Shown: piece by piece, positions 7,240-9,512 of the stretch
Numbering within the stretch: position 1 is the first letter of the stretch
How the letters are laid out: the number at the start of each line of letters is the position of its first letter
From: Bacteroidetes bacterium UBA1860
Lineage (GTDB): Bacteria; Bacteroidota; Rhodothermia; Balneolales; Balneolaceae
Reading direction: 5' to 3'
Length of the DNA: 9,512 nucleotides
Assembly (NCBI GenBank): GCA_002338335.1
Contig: DDIC01000057.1
Span: forward strand, 1 to 9,512
Notes under the pieces: generated by a model
Seen by the model: only the letters and a program-made list of their open reading frames with translations
What the model was told of the DNA's origin: nothing
The model's database searches: none
Made by a program: the position numbers and the translations under genes

Positions 7240-7986
7240 ATGGAGATCGTTCAAAGCCCTGTCACTTGGGTATTTATTGCGGCGTTGATCACCGCTGTGG
7301 CTACTGGATTAGGAGCTGTTCCATTCTTCTTTGCAAGGGAGTTTAGTCCAAAATTCTTAGGATCCGCCAACGCCTTAGCGGCGGGACTCATGATTGCTGC
7401 AAGCTTCAATTTGATGGCTGAAGGGGTAGCCGAGGATGCAACCATGACCTCTTTGGGTGTTTTGATTGGCTTGGTATTCATCGTTTTGAGCGCCATGTTT
7501 TTGGAGCGACATGAGGATATTCAATTTGCCCATATAGATAAGCTCGAAGGGCGAAAGATGTTGTTAATTGTCGCAGTGATGACGGTCCATTCCTTTACGG
7601 AGGGGATTGGGGTTGGAGTCTCGTTTGGACGCAGCGAATCGTTTGGGTCCCTCATTTCCGTGGCCATTGCGTTGCATAACATCCCTGAAGGGCTTGCAAT
7701 CTCCTTGGTCATGGTGCCACGAGGTGTCTCTGCGCTTCGCGCAATGGGGTGGAGCATTTTTTCAAGCCTGCCCCAACCCTTGATGGCGATTCCTGCATTC
7801 CTGTTTGTCGAGACGTTTTCTCAATACCTACCTGCTGGCCTTGGATTTGCAGGCGGAGCGATGATTTGGATGGCCGTTTCAGAAATTCTGCCCGATGCTG
7901 CAAAGGATGTAAGCTGGAATCGGATTGCCATTATTGTTGTAATTTCCCTCATCGTAATGATTCTTTTTCAAGATTTACTATCATGA
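7240..7986 (+). CDS. ZIP-family divalent metal transporter
   Basis: This inner-membrane carrier brings zinc and possibly iron or manganese into the cytoplasm. It has 248 residues and about eight hydrophobic segments (roughly 8-29, 36-60, 67-87, 104-126, 135-157, 165-187, 193-213 and 225-247). The two defining metal-site helices are clear: HSFTEG at 117-122 in helix 4 and HNIPEG at 146-151 in helix 5, the paired histidine-glutamate motifs of ZIP proteins such as ZupT and GufA. The loop between helices 3 and 4 is short and holds RHED and AHID, so it has only two histidines and not the long histidine-rich loop of eukaryotic members. The start ATG is directly preceded by AAAGG with no spacer, too close to act as a normal Shine-Dalgarno site. 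It follows the phosphohexomutase by 11 bases, which suggests an operon; the link to that Mg-dependent enzyme need not be functional. Metal preference cannot be read. Confidence 0.93.
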   Translation: MEIVQSPVTWVFIAALITAVATGLGAVPFFFAREFSPKFLGSANALAAGLMIAASFNLMAEGVAEDATMTSLGVLIGLVFIVLSAMFLERHEDIQFAHIDKLEGRKMLLIVAVMTVHSFTEGIGVGVSFGRSESFGSLISVAIALHNIPEGLAISLVMVPRGVSALRAMGWSIFSSLPQPLMAIPAFLFVETFSQYLPAGLGFAGGAMIWMAVSEILPDAAKDVSWNRIAIIVVISLIVMILFQDLLS

Positions 7987-8015
7987 GTCAGTGTGGATGA
8001 ATCCCTGACTGTTTT
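7986..8015 (+). terminator. candidate hairpin after the ZIP transporter gene
   Basis: AGTCAG (7986-7991) pairs exactly with CTGACT (8005-8010). Inside, GGA (7995-7997) can pair with TCC (8002-8004) around the loop TGAA, leaving a three-base TGT bulge. The short tract GTTTTG follows. The position, starting on the last base of the stop codon and ahead of the next gene, fits a weak intrinsic terminator or a transcript-end stabiliser. The stem is only moderately stable and the T tract is short, so read-through into the peptidase gene is possible. Confidence 0.35.
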
Positions 8016-8037
8016 GCGTTGAATAAACCCCAAACCT

Positions 8038-9512
8038 ATGAAAACACGTTTCTCAACTCTCTTTTTCTGGATTGTACCTGCTCTGTTGGTCGTTGCATTC
8101 CAACCTATTTCTCATGCCCAAGACATCGACAAAGCGGTTTATGGCTCGCTTGAAGAGGCTTTAGGGGCTTCGGGCCAGCTTAGTGGATCCAATGGCCCTT
8201 CCAATGTACAGTGGATTGATGGTGGCGATCGTTACTCGTATACCTCTCGTACGCAAGATGGGCCTGAAATCAGAGTCTACAATCCTGCTACTGGCGATGA
8301 CGAATTAACCTTTAAGGCCTCAGATTATACGTTTCCTGGAACTGAGGAGCCCTTTGAATATCGCTCCTTCCAATGGTCAAAGGATTTTAAATTCATCGTT
8401 TTTGAAACCAATTTCAGACCCATTTATCGATATAGTGGGGTCTCTGATTATTACATGTTTAGTGTGGAGAACGAAACTCTTGAGCCGGCAGCGATGGACG
8501 CTTTTACGGCTGAGCTATCCCCAGATGGAACCATGATGGGCTATGAACATGAAGGCAATCTCTATGTCTTGGAATTGGCTTCGGGAGAATCGACTCAGCT
8601 CACCTTTGACGCAAAAGAGAATGTCTATAATGGACGATTTGGTTGGGTCTATGAGGAGGAGTTTAGCATCGTCCAAGGGTGGTCGTGGTCTTATGACAGC
8701 CAGCACCTTGCTTATTGGCAAACCGATGAGCGAGATGTCCCACTGTTTGTGTCAACGGATTACAGTGGGAGCTATCCAGAATTTGTGGAGATTCCCTATC
8801 CCAAAGTGGGCGCGACCAATCCAACCGTCAAAATTGGGGTTGTACATGTTGGTTCTGGTGACAAGCGGTGGATGGATCTCGACCTAGGTGATGGGTATGT
8901 GCCACGTATCTATTGGACAAGTGATCCTTCCAAATTGGCAGTCCAACACATGAATAGGGCTCAGAATCACCTCTCCTTACACATGTTTGACATTAATACG
9001 GGTCAAGGTGATGTCATTATGGAGGAAATTGCGGAAAATGGATGGATTGATGTCTATGACTTCTTTGCCGGCATCTCAAATTTGATGTTTTTCCCTCCAG
9101 ATCGCGAGGAGTATTTCTGGATAAGTGATTCCGACGGTTGGAGCCATGTATACCGATACGATTATGAGGGTAATCTCCTAAATCAAGTGACTCAGGGTGA
9201 GTGGGAAGTGACCAAAATCCATGCTGTGAACTCCGACACCGAGATGATTTATTTTGAGTCCACGGAGGCTTCACCGCTAGAACGTCAACTCTACTCCATC
9301 AACTTTGATGGCGAGCAAAAGTCTCGTATTACGCAAATGGCAGGGCGTCATGACATTACCATGGGACCCAACGGAGCCTATTTTATCACGAGAGTGTCCA
9401 ATGTAGAGACGCCCAAACAAGTAGAGCTGTGGTCTACAGCCTCGGGAGGGCAAAAACTTGAGACACTGGAAGCCAATGAGCAGGTGAGTGAGTACATCGC
9501 TGCTCATTCCTA
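8038..9512 (+). CDS. secreted dipeptidyl-peptidase IV family protein (S9B), partial
   Basis: This gene is open at the right edge: 491 codons are present and none is a stop. It begins with a signal peptide (KTRF, hydrophobic core at residues 8-21, likely cleavage after SHA at 25-27), so the product is exported, probably to the periplasm or cell surface. The rest is the DPP IV N-terminal beta-propeller. The diagnostic motif WVYEEEF at 203-209 contains the double glutamate (Glu206-Glu207, counterpart of human DPP4 Glu205-Glu206) that holds the free N-terminus of the substrate, followed by WSWSYDSQHLAYWQTDERDVP, seen in DPP IV propellers as 'SPxGxxLAY'. The later WISDSDGWSHVYRYD is also typical. 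The alpha/beta-hydrolase domain with the Ser-Asp-His triad lies beyond the window, so activity cannot be confirmed. The expected full length is about 720-750 residues. It would release dipeptides from peptides with Pro or Ala at position two. It starts 51 bases after the ZIP gene, in a leader without a Shine-Dalgarno sequence. Confidence 0.92.
   Translation, partial: MKTRFSTLFFWIVPALLVVAFQPISHAQDIDKAVYGSLEEALGASGQLSGSNGPSNVQWIDGGDRYSYTSRTQDGPEIRVYNPATGDDELTFKASDYTFPGTEEPFEYRSFQWSKDFKFIVFETNFRPIYRYSGVSDYYMFSVENETLEPAAMDAFTAELSPDGTMMGYEHEGNLYVLELASGESTQLTFDAKENVYNGRFGWVYEEEFSIVQGWSWSYDSQHLAYWQTDERDVPLFVSTDYSGSYPEFVEIPYPKVGATNPTVKIGVVHVGSGDKRWMDLDLGDGYVPRIYWTSDPSKLAVQHMNRAQNHLSLHMFDINTGQGDVIMEEIAENGWIDVYDFFAGISNLMFFPPDREEYFWISDSDGWSHVYRYDYEGNLLNQVTQGEWEVTKIHAVNSDTEMIYFESTEASPLERQLYSINFDGEQKSRITQMAGRHDITMGPNGAYFITRVSNVETPKQVELWSTASGGQKLETLEANEQVSEYIAAHS

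Noticed and set aside
8543..8887. A 114-codon plus-strand open frame in another phase
   Set aside because: The peptidase frame from 8038 runs through it uninterrupted, with the WVYEEEF motif and propeller features.
1..9512. A new defence, secretion or mobile system
   Set aside because: Every sizeable gene belongs to a known housekeeping, transport or peptidase family. Spacing is compact, and there are no integrase, transposase, toxin-antitoxin or repeat-array signs.

Overview
The window reads as ordinary chromosomal DNA from a Gram-negative bacterium of the Bacteroidota/Rhodothermota/Balneolota kind. Grounds: coding is dense and of medium G+C; most starts have A/T-rich leaders with no Shine-Dalgarno sequence (for example the starts at 2095, 5822 and 8038); there is an outer-membrane porin and a secreted dipeptidyl-peptidase IV homologue. 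The taxon is an inference from gene content and start context, not from a marker gene. I see no tRNA, rRNA, CRISPR array, insertion sequence or phage gene.

Layout. 1-735 (minus): N-terminal half of an APC-family amino acid permease, running off the left edge. 736-809: short divergent intergenic stretch, with a possible 17-codon leader ORF. 810-4595 (plus): a tight cluster of aspartokinase, glutamyl-tRNA synthetase (gltX) and prolipoprotein diacylglyceryl transferase (lgt); gltX and lgt overlap by ATGA. 4592-5686 (minus): a porin O/P-like outer-membrane beta-barrel protein whose stop codon overlaps the lgt stop. 5687-5821: divergent intergenic region. 5822-7986 (plus): an alpha-D-phosphohexomutase followed 11 bases later by a ZIP-family metal transporter, then a candidate hairpin. 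8038-9512 (plus): a secreted S9B peptidase (DPP IV family), cut by the right edge before its catalytic domain.

How the genes fit together. Most are housekeeping: aspartate-family amino acid synthesis, tRNA charging, lipoprotein maturation, sugar phosphate interconversion and metal uptake. The permease and the DPP IV homologue both point to use of external peptides and amino acids, but they sit at opposite ends and nothing in the sequence links them. I found no convincing new multi-gene system. The observations most worth checking are an apparent duplication of the N-terminal part of Lgt, an aspartokinase with a shortened and divergent regulatory tail, and the leader ORF that ends on the aspartokinase start codon.
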